DNA of 64,000 nucleotides, taken from contig CAZOKZ010000009.1 in assembly GCA_964580585.1 (NCBI GenBank), forward strand, positions 36,373 through 100,372, read 5' to 3'. Positions 1 to 10,015 of the stretch are shown one piece after another (positions within the stretch are counted from its first letter, which is position 1; every line of letters begins with the position of its first letter). This DNA comes from CAZOKZ01 sp964580585. Its GTDB lineage: Bacteria > Sumerlaeota > Sumerlaeia > SLMS01 > JAHLLQ01. Both the position numbers and the translations under genes were made by a program. The notes below the pieces were generated by a model. It saw only the letters and a program-made list of their open reading frames with translations. It did no database searches and was not told where the DNA came from.

Positions 1-1
1 C

Positions 2-1609
2 GATTCCGGTACGCAGCAAACCGTGTTGGAGTCGCTGATGTGCAAAGCCGATGGCTTGGGGGACTTGAATGCAAAAGGGTATTTCGACCCGGTGAAAATG
101 AAGTGGGGGACGGAGACGGTAATCGGGGTGGAGGATTGGGGCGCAGTGGCGAATTTGATCCGGCAGTTTGTGCCGGAAGAAATCTTTATTCCTGTGCTCG
201 AGGGACGGAGCCGGTTCGAGGCGAATGTGCATGGGGGCGATTGGATGTTACGGTCCGATCATGAATTGCCGGTGGCGGGAATGGTGTCGATTGAAGCCGA
301 AAATTTTGGAATGCAAATGGACGACGGGACGGAAATCGATGGGGTGGATGCGAAACTGAGTACGGAAATCGACGAAACCGGGCGGTTGGCTACTTGGAAT
401 GCGTCGATGTTGATGAATCGATTCCACAACGACGCATTGGAAAACAAGCCGCTATTGAATCTGCAACTCCAGATGCACGGAAGTGTGGAAGATTGGGATC
501 GCGCGTTGGTGGAAATCGATCAGTTCGAGATCCCGAATTATGAATTACGCGCAACCGGTGAATTGCAGGGGGATGGTCTTTGGGAGGCGGCTCGGATGGG
601 GACGGAGTGGGAAAATATTTTGAATGTCATGCATCTGTACGGTGAAGTGCGTGCGGACGAACGGTTAAACGGAGTTTCGGGATTCATGCCGGAATTGGCG
701 GCGGAGGGCGATGCGCGCGCAACGATTACCATGCAAGTGCTTCCCGCCGAGCATGTCGATATTTCAGCTTTGTTGGATATACAAAACGCCGGTATGCAAT
801 GGGCGGATATGTTTCGTGCTTCTGGCGCAACGGGTACGTGGGAAATGGGGCGTCGGTGGGTGTTACGAGAAGGTGCGCGCACAAAGTCGATCTATACTCC
901 CGGACGAGTTGACATCGCTCACATGATGTTTCAGAAGCCGCCGGTTCAAGTGAATATGAATGATAGTTATGTGACGTTGCATTCAAACGATGTGGGAATG
1001 ACAGCGAATTTGACAATTCGTGATGTTCTTGGGGGAGCAGCCACATCTGCATGGACGTTAACGAAGAGGGACGGAGACCCGGTGATCAATGGACAGTTTC
1101 AGTTTACGAATGCGGATTTAGGTGGATTGTCCGGTGAATCGCCGGAGAAGCCTAATCGTGATCGCGAATTAAGTGCAGTGGGTAGTATGAATTGGAAGAT
1201 GCGTGATGTGAGTGGAACGCGTTTTTTAGAGGATTTGAATATTAACGCGCAATCGACTTTTGTGGGTAAAGGCGCCATGCGAACAATTTTGGATGTGATG
1301 GATTCCAACGGCGACGATCCGCGTTTCCAAAGTGCGAAAATGGCATTGCGATTGGGAACGCCAACCAAAGCGGAATTTAGCTTGGTAAATTCATTAATCA
1401 GTTTTGGATCGGAGTTGCGATTGCCAGCGGGAATTCGTGTGCCATTGCCGATTCTAGATCGCGAACCGCTTGGGGATTTGGCGGAAGTTTATGAATTAGA
1501 CGATAAATCCGATGTGATCGAATTAACGCGGTGGGGATTGTTGTTATTGTTGGCGGAGGATTGGCGTACATTGATGGAAACGATGAATCAACACGAGGCT
1601 ACACCATGA
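2..1609 (+). CDS. AsmA/YdbH-like envelope protein, C-terminal part (5' truncated)
   Basis: The reading frame is open to the window edge, so this is the C-terminal ~535 residues of a longer protein; a GTG at 23 is only an internal candidate start. The protein alternates short polar and hydrophobic stretches with many Asn, Asp and Glu residues, as in long beta-rich AsmA/TamB/YdbH proteins that span the periplasm and move phospholipid between membranes. No catalytic motif is visible. The last codons overlap the next gene by ATGA, and that gene resembles the YdbL (DUF1318) lipoprotein, which in E. coli is encoded with ydbH. The YdbH assignment rests mainly on this neighbour and is tentative. Four copies of GGGACGGAG lie inside the gene, in three codon phases. 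Confidence 0.45.
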   Translation, partial: DSGTQQTVLESLMCKADGLGDLNAKGYFDPVKMKWGTETVIGVEDWGAVANLIRQFVPEEIFIPVLEGRSRFEANVHGGDWMLRSDHELPVAGMVSIEAENFGMQMDDGTEIDGVDAKLSTEIDETGRLATWNASMLMNRFHNDALENKPLLNLQLQMHGSVEDWDRALVEIDQFEIPNYELRATGELQGDGLWEAARMGTEWENILNVMHLYGEVRADERLNGVSGFMPELAAEGDARATITMQVLPAEHVDISALLDIQNAGMQWADMFRASGATGTWEMGRRWVLREGARTKSIYTPGRVDIAHMMFQKPPVQVNMNDSYVTLHSNDVGMTANLTIRDVLGGAATSAWTLTKRDGDPVINGQFQFTNADLGGLSGESPEKPNRDRELSAVGSMNWKMRDVSGTRFLEDLNINAQSTFVGKGAMRTILDVMDSNGDDPRFQSAKMALRLGTPTKAEFSLVNSLISFGSELRLPAGIRVPLPILDREPLGDLAEVYELDDKSDVIELTRWGLLLLLAEDWRTLMETMNQHEATP

Positions 1610-2196
1610 AACGATTTCAGGGACGCAGACATATTTTTGCCAATGGCGTTGTAATGCTGGGATTGGTGTTAATGTTGACAGGCTGCTCGGGCAGTTTGTT
1701 GGACTTCAATTTGTTCATTGTTGGCGAGCAAACTTCGCTGGAAAAACAAGTGCTGGGAACCTATAGTTCGTTGGGCGAGGATTTGCTTGTGTATAGTAGC
1801 GTTCGCGGTGTGGACGAAGAAGGGAATTTGCGCCTGCCACCCGAAACGACGGAAAGCGAGCGAACAGCATTTGAGGCAATGCGAAATCGGGAGTATAATC
1901 GCGATGATATCGAGTTGATTTTAAGGACAGGTGTTGCAGGTGAAACGAATGATGGTAAGTTGGTGCCGCGAGAAGGGAATCTTTCTGCGACAGGATTGAG
2001 TCGTGAAACGATAGTGCGGATTTTTGAAGAGGAAAATAACGATCGGGAAACGATCTTGAATCGTTTGATGCAAACGGCGGATGGAGGGACGGAAAATGCG
2101 GAAGAAATTTCATGGATTTTCGCAACGCTGAATCATGATTTGGCGCCGGAAGGTAGTTGGATTCAACGCCGTGATGGCAGTTGGAGCCGCAAATGA
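1606..2196 (+). CDS. YdbL/DUF1318-like lipoprotein
   Basis: A 196-residue protein begins with a basic N-terminus, a hydrophobic segment and a lipobox (LTGC, lipidated Cys27). The mature part carries LEKQVLGTYSSLGEDLLVYS and a following SVRGVDEEG, resembling the core of DUF1318 (YdbL) proteins. The ATG at 1606 is preferred because it overlaps the upstream stop codon (ATGA) and directly precedes the signal peptide; a longer GTG start at 1531 would bury the signal sequence. The gene is also coupled to the next one by an ATGA overlap. An outer-membrane lipoprotein partnering the AsmA-like protein is the inferred role. DUF1318 membership is from memory of the family pattern, not a search. Confidence 0.55.
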   Translation: MKRFQGRRHIFANGVVMLGLVLMLTGCSGSLLDFNLFIVGEQTSLEKQVLGTYSSLGEDLLVYSSVRGVDEEGNLRLPPETTESERTAFEAMRNREYNRDDIELILRTGVAGETNDGKLVPREGNLSATGLSRETIVRIFEEENNDRETILNRLMQTADGGTENAEEISWIFATLNHDLAPEGSWIQRRDGSWSRK

Positions 2197-5100
2197 AAGT
2201 TATTTCTGCCCACGGAGTTTTGGTAGTTGCGGGTTTGCTGGCGAGTGGACTGCAAGCTCAGTCGCTCGGGGGGACGGAGAAATATTCTAATCTGGAATAC
2301 TTAACAACAGAACCGGAAGATGATGAGAGTCCGGTTTTTTCACCCGACGGCAAGTGGATGGTTTTTGTTTCCAATCGTACGGGTGATCGTGATATTTATA
2401 TTCGCCGTTTGGATCAATATCAACTGGAGCAGCCAAAAGCCCTGGCGCCGAATGCGGCAGACGATACCGAACCTGCCTTTTCCGTGGATGGGCATTGGTT
2501 GGCATGGAAATCCATGCGGGAAGATGTGTTTGGCGATATTTGGGTAATGCAGTTTCCGAATGGCGAACCGTTTTGTGTGACGGAACGGGGACGGAGCGAT
2601 TCGTCTCCTCGTTGGATTGTTCGGGGCAAAAAGCAAAGTTTGTTGTATCAGGTCGAAGAAGACAATTCGGAACCCAAATGGTACGTTACCGATGCGGGTG
2701 ATTGGAAATCTACTTTGTGGGAACACCCGGTGGAGATTTCCAACAATTTGCGTTTGAATTATGAAGACGATACCAATGGGGACGGAGTCGCATCGCATGA
2801 AAGTGGCGATGACCCCAGCGTTTGGATTCAATCGGATGAATCGACTGTATGGCGGCAATTGACACCGCCCATGAGGGGATTGAATTCACCGGTTTTGCAC
2901 GAGGGAAAATTGGTTTTCAGCGCACGTATGAATGGTGGATTGGATATCTTTCGCGCAGTAAAACCATTTGAGGTTGCGCAAATAAAGGATGCCGAAGACG
3001 CGCTTGAACAAGCGCGGGAAATGTGGAGGAACAATCCGTTTCGTCCTTTTGATGCAGTTGCATTGGCGCGCCAGGGATTTTTGCTCGAACCTGCAACGGA
3101 AAGTGGGCAGAAATGCGCGATGTTGGCAGCATCGATTCTGGAAAGTGTCAAACGACCTGAACAAGCATCCATGATGATTAAGTACGCGGGACGACAGTCT
3201 GCTGCGACGCCCGACATTGCTGCCGAGTTGCAGTGTCGGCGCGCTGTGCTGGAATTGATTGTGTCCCGACGCCGAGGGGATGATGAGGCGCGTCGAACGG
3301 AATTGGCTTCTCAAACCTATGAAATATTACAAAAAGTATTTATTCAAACGGAATTGAGTGTGTCGCTTCGGGCACAGGTTGGTTTGTGGTTGGCTCCGTT
3401 GGCGGAAAGTGAAATGGGGACGGAGGATGCACTTGAGATATTAATGCAAACGGAAGAGTTGAAAAATGCGCCTGTTGAAACGCGTGCGCGTGCGGCTCTT
3501 TTTCGTTTGAAGCTCTCGTTTAGTCATGTGGGAGGGAATTTCTATTCTGCTTTTCAGGAGTTTGCACGAAAATATCCAACAGCTCATGCAGTGCATGAAG
3601 ACGCGGCGCGTGAATTCGCCCAATATATCGCAACCGGCGATTCCTTGGATTCCAATATTTTGAATTTGAGAGATGCTTATTCTCGATTTGCGAATTACCC
3701 CATCTTTCAAGCGGTTTTAGCCACCGAAGAGGCAGAGTTATTTATTAACGCAGGTCGCATCGACGAGGGACGGAGTGCTTTGGGTGCCGCAATCGCTCAT
3801 CGTGAATCGGCGCCGCGTGTCGCAGCACGTGCATCATTCCGTTTGGCAGAATTGCAGACAAACCAGCGTGAATATGTTGAAGCGATGCAGACGTACGAGT
3901 CGGTGGCCGAAAATGTGCGCAATCAATTCTTTGCTGAATCGCCTCGATTTTATCGCGAAGCGCGCGAAGGGTTTATTCGCGAATTTCTGGCCAAAGGTTA
4001 CGATGAACTACGTTTGAATGACGCTTATCTGGCCCGTTCTACGTTTAAAGAGTTGATTGATGCGGAACCGTATCTTACCGAGGCATGGCGTGGTTTGATT
4101 GATGCGGAATCGCGCGTTGGGTTGTTGGATCGCGAACGTTTGAAAGAGTTGAAACGGGAGACGGAGAACAAGCCGAATAGTTCGCTGGCTTGGTATGTTT
4201 ATGGGTTGGCATTGACGTATGAGGATCCTGCTTCTGTAAAAGCGATAAAGATGTTAGAACGCGCGATTGCGTTGGATGGGTCGATTCCATATTATCATCA
4301 AACTCTTGGTTTTGTGTACGAAATGCGAGCGCGTACGGAAAATAGACGCGACAATTGGGGACGCGCGTTTTCGGAATATCAGCGTGCGTTGGCGTTGACG
4401 GATGTGAGCGGTCGTCCAGCGGATTACGCACGTTTGTTGATCAATACGGGGAACGCGGCTTTTGCATTGGGGACGCATGCGCGTGCGGCTGAATATTATC
4501 AACGTCGATTGGATCAGGCGGTTCGATTTGATGATCCGCGAACCGAATATTTGATGCTGCGTCAAAAAGGAATCGCCGAATTTCGTACGTTTCAACCGCG
4601 TATGGCAGTTGCTGCATTTTCAAATGCCGAGCAGGTTTTGAAAGAAATTCATGAACGTGGGCTTGTGGAAGATGAGGCGTATCATTCGATGGGGACGGAG
4701 TTGATGGATCGACGCGCGTTGGCATTGATGGATGCGGGGGCGTATCGTGAGTCGGCGGATTTGTTTGGCGAGGTGGCGAACCGGCAAGCGACGAACTCGT
4801 TGAATCGCGTACGCGCTTTGAGAAACAAGGGTTTTGCTTTGCATCGTTTTTCGCTGCAACAGCGGGGGATAGAACGCATTCGGATTCGAGGTGAGGCGCT
4901 ATCAAGTTTGCGTAATGCGTTGGAACTTGTTCAGTCAGATGATTTGAAAATTCCAAAGTTAAATTCAGGGACGGGGTTTTTCGGTTTGAGCATGGCAATG
5001 TCTTCGAGTGACGAAGGCGGCGCGGCGTTGGAATTTTCAAAAGAAGATGAGGCGCGATTGCTGCGAATGGGAATTGCGCGAATGGAATTAGAGTCTGGAA

Positions 5101-8100
5101 ATGCTCGCGATGCAGCCGTTGAATTGCGTGCTCAATTGGATTCGTTTCCAACATTGAACGATAAAAATCGCGCCTATATGACAACGGCGCGTTTGATTGC
5201 ATTCGACCAATTGGCTCGGGAAGAAGAACGCTTAGGAAATCGTGCCGAGGCGGTTGAATCTCTGCTGCAAGCGCTGCAGGCAACACGATATGAAATTGAT
5301 GGGATGGAGATCATTAATCCCAACGGTTTGTCGCGTGTTTTGATGCATTTTGTCGAGGTGGTTTTGTCAGGGGACGGAGAACTTGTGAAAATTTCCGGTC
5401 TGAAAAAAACATGGTTGGGAAATCGGATTGAATCGTCTGGTGATTTGGAGACGTTGGATGAATGTCTGAAATATGCGTTGACGTTGCGCGAAGAAGGGAC
5501 GGAGGAATATCTTCTGCAGATGCCAGCCGATCGTGCACGATTGCTGTTGGGACGTGCGTTGTTGGCTGAACGTGCTTTCGTTGAAAATCAAGACGATCCA
5601 AATATTTCAACTATTCATGCACGACGCGCGGAGACACTCGCTTCGCAAGTATTAGATCAATTAAAGTTGCCGGGCGCTGATCAAGAAGCAAAACGTATGG
5701 CTGTGTTTGCATGTGCCTTGCGCGTTCGTCAAGTATGCCGTTTTCAACCAGATCGTCTCGAAATAATACTAGCGAACACACGTCGTACATTGCAAAAATA
5801 TGGATATTCCGATTTGTTGTGGTGGATTGACTATCAACGCTATATGACTTCACCAGAAAATGAAAAATTGGAAATAGCATTAACTATATTAGAGGAGTTG
5901 GAAAGTAATATTCCAGTTTTGAGTTCTGAAAATGTTCTTTCTGCTGCTGCTTTAATACGAGAATTGGAAAATCGCACCGTCGCGCATGCCATGGAAGAGA
6001 ATAATTGGGAGCTGGCGCTTGAACGGACAGAGCGTTGGCGTGCTGTTGAACTGGCGCAGTATTCCAGCGCAATGACTCCGTCCCCGCGACTGTCGGACGG
6101 AGAAGATGCGGAATGGTTATCAACGGCGTTGAAGCTGCGGGAAACCTATCGAGATGCAATTCGTCGGTTGCGGGAAGCTTCTCCTCTCTCAGATCCCAAG
6201 GGTCTTCTCGATGCGCTTGAACAAGCAAAGTCACAATACTCGAAGCAGTTAAAGTCTGGCCGTGAGGCTTGGTTGCCCAGTGCCGGTTTGTTTTCCCCAA
6301 TACCGTTGAAAGTCGATAATCCTGTTCATGCATTAATGGATGCGGTCGCGTTGCCTGTGACGCCTGGATTTATTCTTTCAACATCTAGTGGGGTAGTCGT
6401 ATGGACAGAATCGGATGTTCGGCGGGTTCATTCTATCGACGAGTGGAACAATGTTAATAATAAAAAATCGTTATGGTTTGTGATGGGAGCTCCTTTGCCG
6501 ACCGGATGGTCTGTCGATGGAAATATAGTAAACGTGTTAATGTTACAAACAACGATTCAGTCCATGCAGGAACTATACTTTGAAACGGGTGCTTCTTATG
6601 CGTCCTGGCCGTTGGAAAAAGATTCAGGCGTATTTGAGACCGAGGCAAGTTCAACGGTTGAAAAATTACAAATCACCCCCGATGTGGAGCCAGTGTCTGT
6701 CGATCCCATGAATTGGATTCTGGGGGATACAAACGAGACCTTGGGCTCATTGCTGATAGAGAATCCTGATTTGAATGAATTGGCGTTGAATTTGGATCAT
6801 TCGTTTCCTGCCAACTATGGCGACAAAAATTGGCGAGCGAAGGCGCTTGCTTCCATGTCGGCGCAACAGGGATTGCGCTCTTTGTCTATTGAATCGGAAA
6901 AATGGAATGGTGTGTCTTTTCATGCGAGTGAACTGCCGGAAATGGCTCAGGATTACCTTTGGGCCAGTACGGGTTCGGTTCGGTATTATTTAACGGATAA
7001 AGTTGATTTGCCCAAGGCTCTTTTACATGCACAGCGTGTACATTATCTGCGCAAGGCATTGGCCATGTCTGATGATGATATTGTGGAATCGGGGATCTTG
7101 CTTGCAGATATTCAAAGTCAGTTGAGTTTGAAAGTGAATGCCGTTGAAACGATGAAGGAAGTGTTGGATCTACTCGAAAATCAAGGCGATGAAGAAAAAA
7201 CGTTAATCGCTTTGAAACTCATGGCTTCCTATTTAGTCGATGCAAATCGTCCTTTGGATGCGGCTGAGAAATTGCGTCGGGCGGAAGAAAAATACTTCGC
7301 ATTGGGAAGCGATGACGATGTCGCCGAGATGATTGCTCGACAGGGTGTTGCGTTTGAAAATGCAGGTAAATACAATGATGCCCTTGATCAATATCATCGG
7401 GCGTTAACCAAATTCGATTCGCTGCATCGTGAGCGGGATGCAATAGAACAGTTACGTCGAATTGGTCGTGTCTATTTACAAAAACTCAGTAATTATCCCA
7501 AAGCGGAAGAAGCATTTTCTCGTGCGTTGGCGCGTGCTAAACAAAGTGGGGACGGAGATATTGTTGTTTTGATAACGTTGGATTTGGCACGTGTGGACGA
7601 GCGATTAGGGAGGTATGACGCGGCGATTACGTTGGCAGAGTTAATGGAAGAAAAAGCGCGCGAAACCGGCGCGAAACTTTTGCAGACCGATGCGTTGCTC
7701 GTTCGAGCGTTTGTCGAATGGGCACGCGGCGATTATTTCGAAGCATTCAAGGCACAGCGTCAGGCCGTTGCGATTGCAAACGATTTAGACGACAAACCGT
7801 TTCAAATTATTGCGCATAATGATGCGGGCTTGATCTATTGGACGTTGAACGATACGGAAGCTGCGTTGCGTGAATACGACGCGGCGTTGTCCATTGCGCG
7901 AAAGGAATTATTTCCGGGCGAAGTCGCTTCTACATTAAATAATCGCGCGTTGGTGTATCGCTCAATGGGTCAGTACGATGAAGCATTGCGTAATTTGAAT
8001 GAGGCGTTGGAAATTGACGAACGCCAGGCTAACCTTTGGGGTCAGGCGTATGCGCAGCGAAATATCGGGATGACATATTTGCAGCGAGGCGATGCTGCGG

Positions 8101-9785
8101 AAGCAATCAAGCCGCTGAAATTTGCCAGGAACACGTCGGCAGATATCGGCGATCGTACCAATCGTGCAAAAGCAGTATTGGCGTTGGCCGATGCTTATTT
8201 TGCCACGGGGGACGGAGAAGGGTCTCTCGATGTTTATGAGGATGCGTTGCAGGAAGCGCGCGCATTACCATTGCCGGAAGTGGAATGGCGTGCGTTATAT
8301 GGTTTGGCGCGCGTCGCGCTTGAAATGGGCGATGGCGTCCAAGCGCGCACGCGTTTAGCGGAAGCGATCAATGTTGTCGAAAAAATGCGCGCTCGTATTC
8401 GCGTCGAAGAATTTCAGGATGGTTTTTTGCTCGATAAACAAGAGCTTTACGACGAAATGATTTCGCTACTTCTGGATGAAGGAGATGTTGTCGAGGCGTT
8501 ACAGTATTCCGAACGTTCACGCGCACGACATTTTATCGATTTGCTTGGGAATACGAAGTTGGATCTGGCGTCGGTAAAGAATCAAAGCGCATTAGAACGT
8601 GAAGAGAAGTTGCGCGCGGAAATCGAACGGTTGGAGAAGTTGGCGAATTCTTCTTCGGCGGAGGAGAAAGATGCCGTTGTCGAACAATTGCGTGAAACGC
8701 GACGTTTGTATTCCGAATTCCTGATCGAGTTGCGGGCGTTTAATCCTCAGTTGTCGAACTTCGTGGAAGTTTCAACGCTCGAACCGGCGGCGCTTCAGTC
8801 ATTGTTAGACCAGGGGACGGTGTTGCTTGAATATCATGTGCTTCCCGACGAATTGACCATTTGGGTGGTTTCGCGTGAACGTATTCAAGTGGTCCGCGTT
8901 CCCGTTCGTCGCGATGAACTGACCGCTCGTATTTTTACCTATCGTCAACGGCTGCAAAATTTTGCGCGTGTGGAAGAAGAAAACGCAATTTTGTCGCAAT
9001 GGCTTTGGAATCCGGTTTCCGCATTGGTTGGTGATGCAGAACGTTTGGCGATTTCGCCGCATCGCGAGTTGCACTTAATGCCGTTCGCTTCGCTCCGAAC
9101 GGCGGATGGTTATTTGATCGATCGTTTTGCGCTGTTTCACACACCCAGCGCCAGCGTCTTGCAATATACGATGGGCCGCAGACGTAGTGAGCGTAACAAT
9201 CGTGTGTTGGCTATTGGAAATCCGGACCTGGGGACGGAGGCGTTGTCGCTTCCGTTTGCACAAAAAGAAGCCGAGCGAATTGCGTGGACTTTTCCAGATG
9301 CCGATGTGATCACGGGTCGCGAAGCGACCGAGACGTGGGTAAAGCAAAACGTCGCTAACTATGGTATCGTGCATTTGGCCTCGCATGGAGAGTACGATCC
9401 GTCGATGCCGTTGATGTCTTCGATTCTTTTGTCGAAAGATGGTGAAAACGACGGTTTGCTGACAGCGGACGAAGTATTTTCGCTCAGTTTGAACGCCGAC
9501 ATGGTAGCGCTTTCCGCGTGTCAATCGGGTTTGGGTCGGCTGAGCAATGGCGACGATGTGGTGGGATTGAACCGTGCGTTTGTCTATGCAGGGACGAGGC
9601 AGATTCTTTCAAGTCTATGGCGCGTGGACGATGTTTCGACTGCCGTGATGGTTAAACACTTTTACCGCAACATGCCGACAATGGACCGAGCCGAAGCGTT
9701 GCGCCAGGCGCAACTCGAAACGCGACGCCGTTATCCACATCCGGCGCACTGGGCGGGATTGACGTTGAGCGGAGATTGGCAGTAA
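2193..9785 (+). CDS. Giant exported PD40-TPR-CHAT protein
   Basis: This 2530-residue protein has an N-terminal signal peptide (about residues 1-24, ending LQAQS). TolB-like PD40 blades follow at roughly 35-250, with SPVFSPDGKWMVFVS and EPAFSVDGHWLAWKS. Most of the rest is TPR-like helical repeat, interrupted near 1370-1620 by a less repetitive region. The C-terminus is a CHAT (caspase HetF associated with TPRs) peptidase domain with both catalytic motifs intact: HLASHG (His2398) and SACQSG (Cys2443). ATG 2193 overlaps the previous stop codon; a TTG 12 bases earlier is less likely. CHAT proteins are usually cytoplasmic, so an exported one with a propeller is unusual. The substrate is unknown. 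Twelve sense copies and one antisense copy of GGGACGGAG lie in the gene. Confidence 0.85.
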   Translation: MKVISAHGVLVVAGLLASGLQAQSLGGTEKYSNLEYLTTEPEDDESPVFSPDGKWMVFVSNRTGDRDIYIRRLDQYQLEQPKALAPNAADDTEPAFSVDGHWLAWKSMREDVFGDIWVMQFPNGEPFCVTERGRSDSSPRWIVRGKKQSLLYQVEEDNSEPKWYVTDAGDWKSTLWEHPVEISNNLRLNYEDDTNGDGVASHESGDDPSVWIQSDESTVWRQLTPPMRGLNSPVLHEGKLVFSARMNGGLDIFRAVKPFEVAQIKDAEDALEQAREMWRNNPFRPFDAVALARQGFLLEPATESGQKCAMLAASILESVKRPEQASMMIKYAGRQSAATPDIAAELQCRRAVLELIVSRRRGDDEARRTELASQTYEILQKVFIQTELSVSLRAQVGLWLAPLAESEMGTEDALEILMQTEELKNAPVETRARAALFRLKLSFSHVGGNFYSAFQEFARKYPTAHAVHEDAAREFAQYIATGDSLDSNILNLRDAYSRFANYPIFQAVLATEEAELFINAGRIDEGRSALGAAIAHRESAPRVAARASFRLAELQTNQREYVEAMQTYESVAENVRNQFFAESPRFYREAREGFIREFLAKGYDELRLNDAYLARSTFKELIDAEPYLTEAWRGLIDAESRVGLLDRERLKELKRETENKPNSSLAWYVYGLALTYEDPASVKAIKMLERAIALDGSIPYYHQTLGFVYEMRARTENRRDNWGRAFSEYQRALALTDVSGRPADYARLLINTGNAAFALGTHARAAEYYQRRLDQAVRFDDPRTEYLMLRQKGIAEFRTFQPRMAVAAFSNAEQVLKEIHERGLVEDEAYHSMGTELMDRRALALMDAGAYRESADLFGEVANRQATNSLNRVRALRNKGFALHRFSLQQRGIERIRIRGEALSSLRNALELVQSDDLKIPKLNSGTGFFGLSMAMSSSDEGGAALEFSKEDEARLLRMGIARMELESGNARDAAVELRAQLDSFPTLNDKNRAYMTTARLIAFDQLAREEERLGNRAEAVESLLQALQATRYEIDGMEIINPNGLSRVLMHFVEVVLSGDGELVKISGLKKTWLGNRIESSGDLETLDECLKYALTLREEGTEEYLLQMPADRARLLLGRALLAERAFVENQDDPNISTIHARRAETLASQVLDQLKLPGADQEAKRMAVFACALRVRQVCRFQPDRLEIILANTRRTLQKYGYSDLLWWIDYQRYMTSPENEKLEIALTILEELESNIPVLSSENVLSAAALIRELENRTVAHAMEENNWELALERTERWRAVELAQYSSAMTPSPRLSDGEDAEWLSTALKLRETYRDAIRRLREASPLSDPKGLLDALEQAKSQYSKQLKSGREAWLPSAGLFSPIPLKVDNPVHALMDAVALPVTPGFILSTSSGVVVWTESDVRRVHSIDEWNNVNNKKSLWFVMGAPLPTGWSVDGNIVNVLMLQTTIQSMQELYFETGASYASWPLEKDSGVFETEASSTVEKLQITPDVEPVSVDPMNWILGDTNETLGSLLIENPDLNELALNLDHSFPANYGDKNWRAKALASMSAQQGLRSLSIESEKWNGVSFHASELPEMAQDYLWASTGSVRYYLTDKVDLPKALLHAQRVHYLRKALAMSDDDIVESGILLADIQSQLSLKVNAVETMKEVLDLLENQGDEEKTLIALKLMASYLVDANRPLDAAEKLRRAEEKYFALGSDDDVAEMIARQGVAFENAGKYNDALDQYHRALTKFDSLHRERDAIEQLRRIGRVYLQKLSNYPKAEEAFSRALARAKQSGDGDIVVLITLDLARVDERLGRYDAAITLAELMEEKARETGAKLLQTDALLVRAFVEWARGDYFEAFKAQRQAVAIANDLDDKPFQIIAHNDAGLIYWTLNDTEAALREYDAALSIARKELFPGEVASTLNNRALVYRSMGQYDEALRNLNEALEIDERQANLWGQAYAQRNIGMTYLQRGDAAEAIKPLKFARNTSADIGDRTNRAKAVLALADAYFATGDGEGSLDVYEDALQEARALPLPEVEWRALYGLARVALEMGDGVQARTRLAEAINVVEKMRARIRVEEFQDGFLLDKQELYDEMISLLLDEGDVVEALQYSERSRARHFIDLLGNTKLDLASVKNQSALEREEKLRAEIERLEKLANSSSAEEKDAVVEQLRETRRLYSEFLIELRAFNPQLSNFVEVSTLEPAALQSLLDQGTVLLEYHVLPDELTIWVVSRERIQVVRVPVRRDELTARIFTYRQRLQNFARVEEENAILSQWLWNPVSALVGDAERLAISPHRELHLMPFASLRTADGYLIDRFALFHTPSASVLQYTMGRRRSERNNRVLAIGNPDLGTEALSLPFAQKEAERIAWTFPDADVITGREATETWVKQNVANYGIVHLASHGEYDPSMPLMSSILLSKDGENDGLLTADEVFSLSLNADMVALSACQSGLGRLSNGDDVVGLNRAFVYAGTRQILSSLWRVDDVSTAVMVKHFYRNMPTMDRAEALRQAQLETRRRYPHPAHWAGLTLSGDWQ

Positions 9786-10015
9786 GAAAGGCGAAAGGAT
9801 GAAGGATGAAATTTGGAAAGTGGCGTTCGGAATGCGAGTGGCGAATTTTGTGTAAAAGCGCCAAGTTATGTTTAATTATGTTCTTAGGAACTTGAATATC
9901 ATTTTTGATGAAGCAAGTGGGTTCAGTTGTTCTTGCGCACGGGTCCGGTCATGCGGCACTAAACGCTGTTGCGTATGAAGCAATCGCCAAGTCAAACCAC
10001 GAAAGGACGTTTTTC

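Noticed and set aside
2193..9785. CHAT protein as part of a type III-E (Craspase) or gasdermin defence system
   Set aside because: No Cas7-like, gasdermin or CRISPR element is near, and the protein has a signal peptide.
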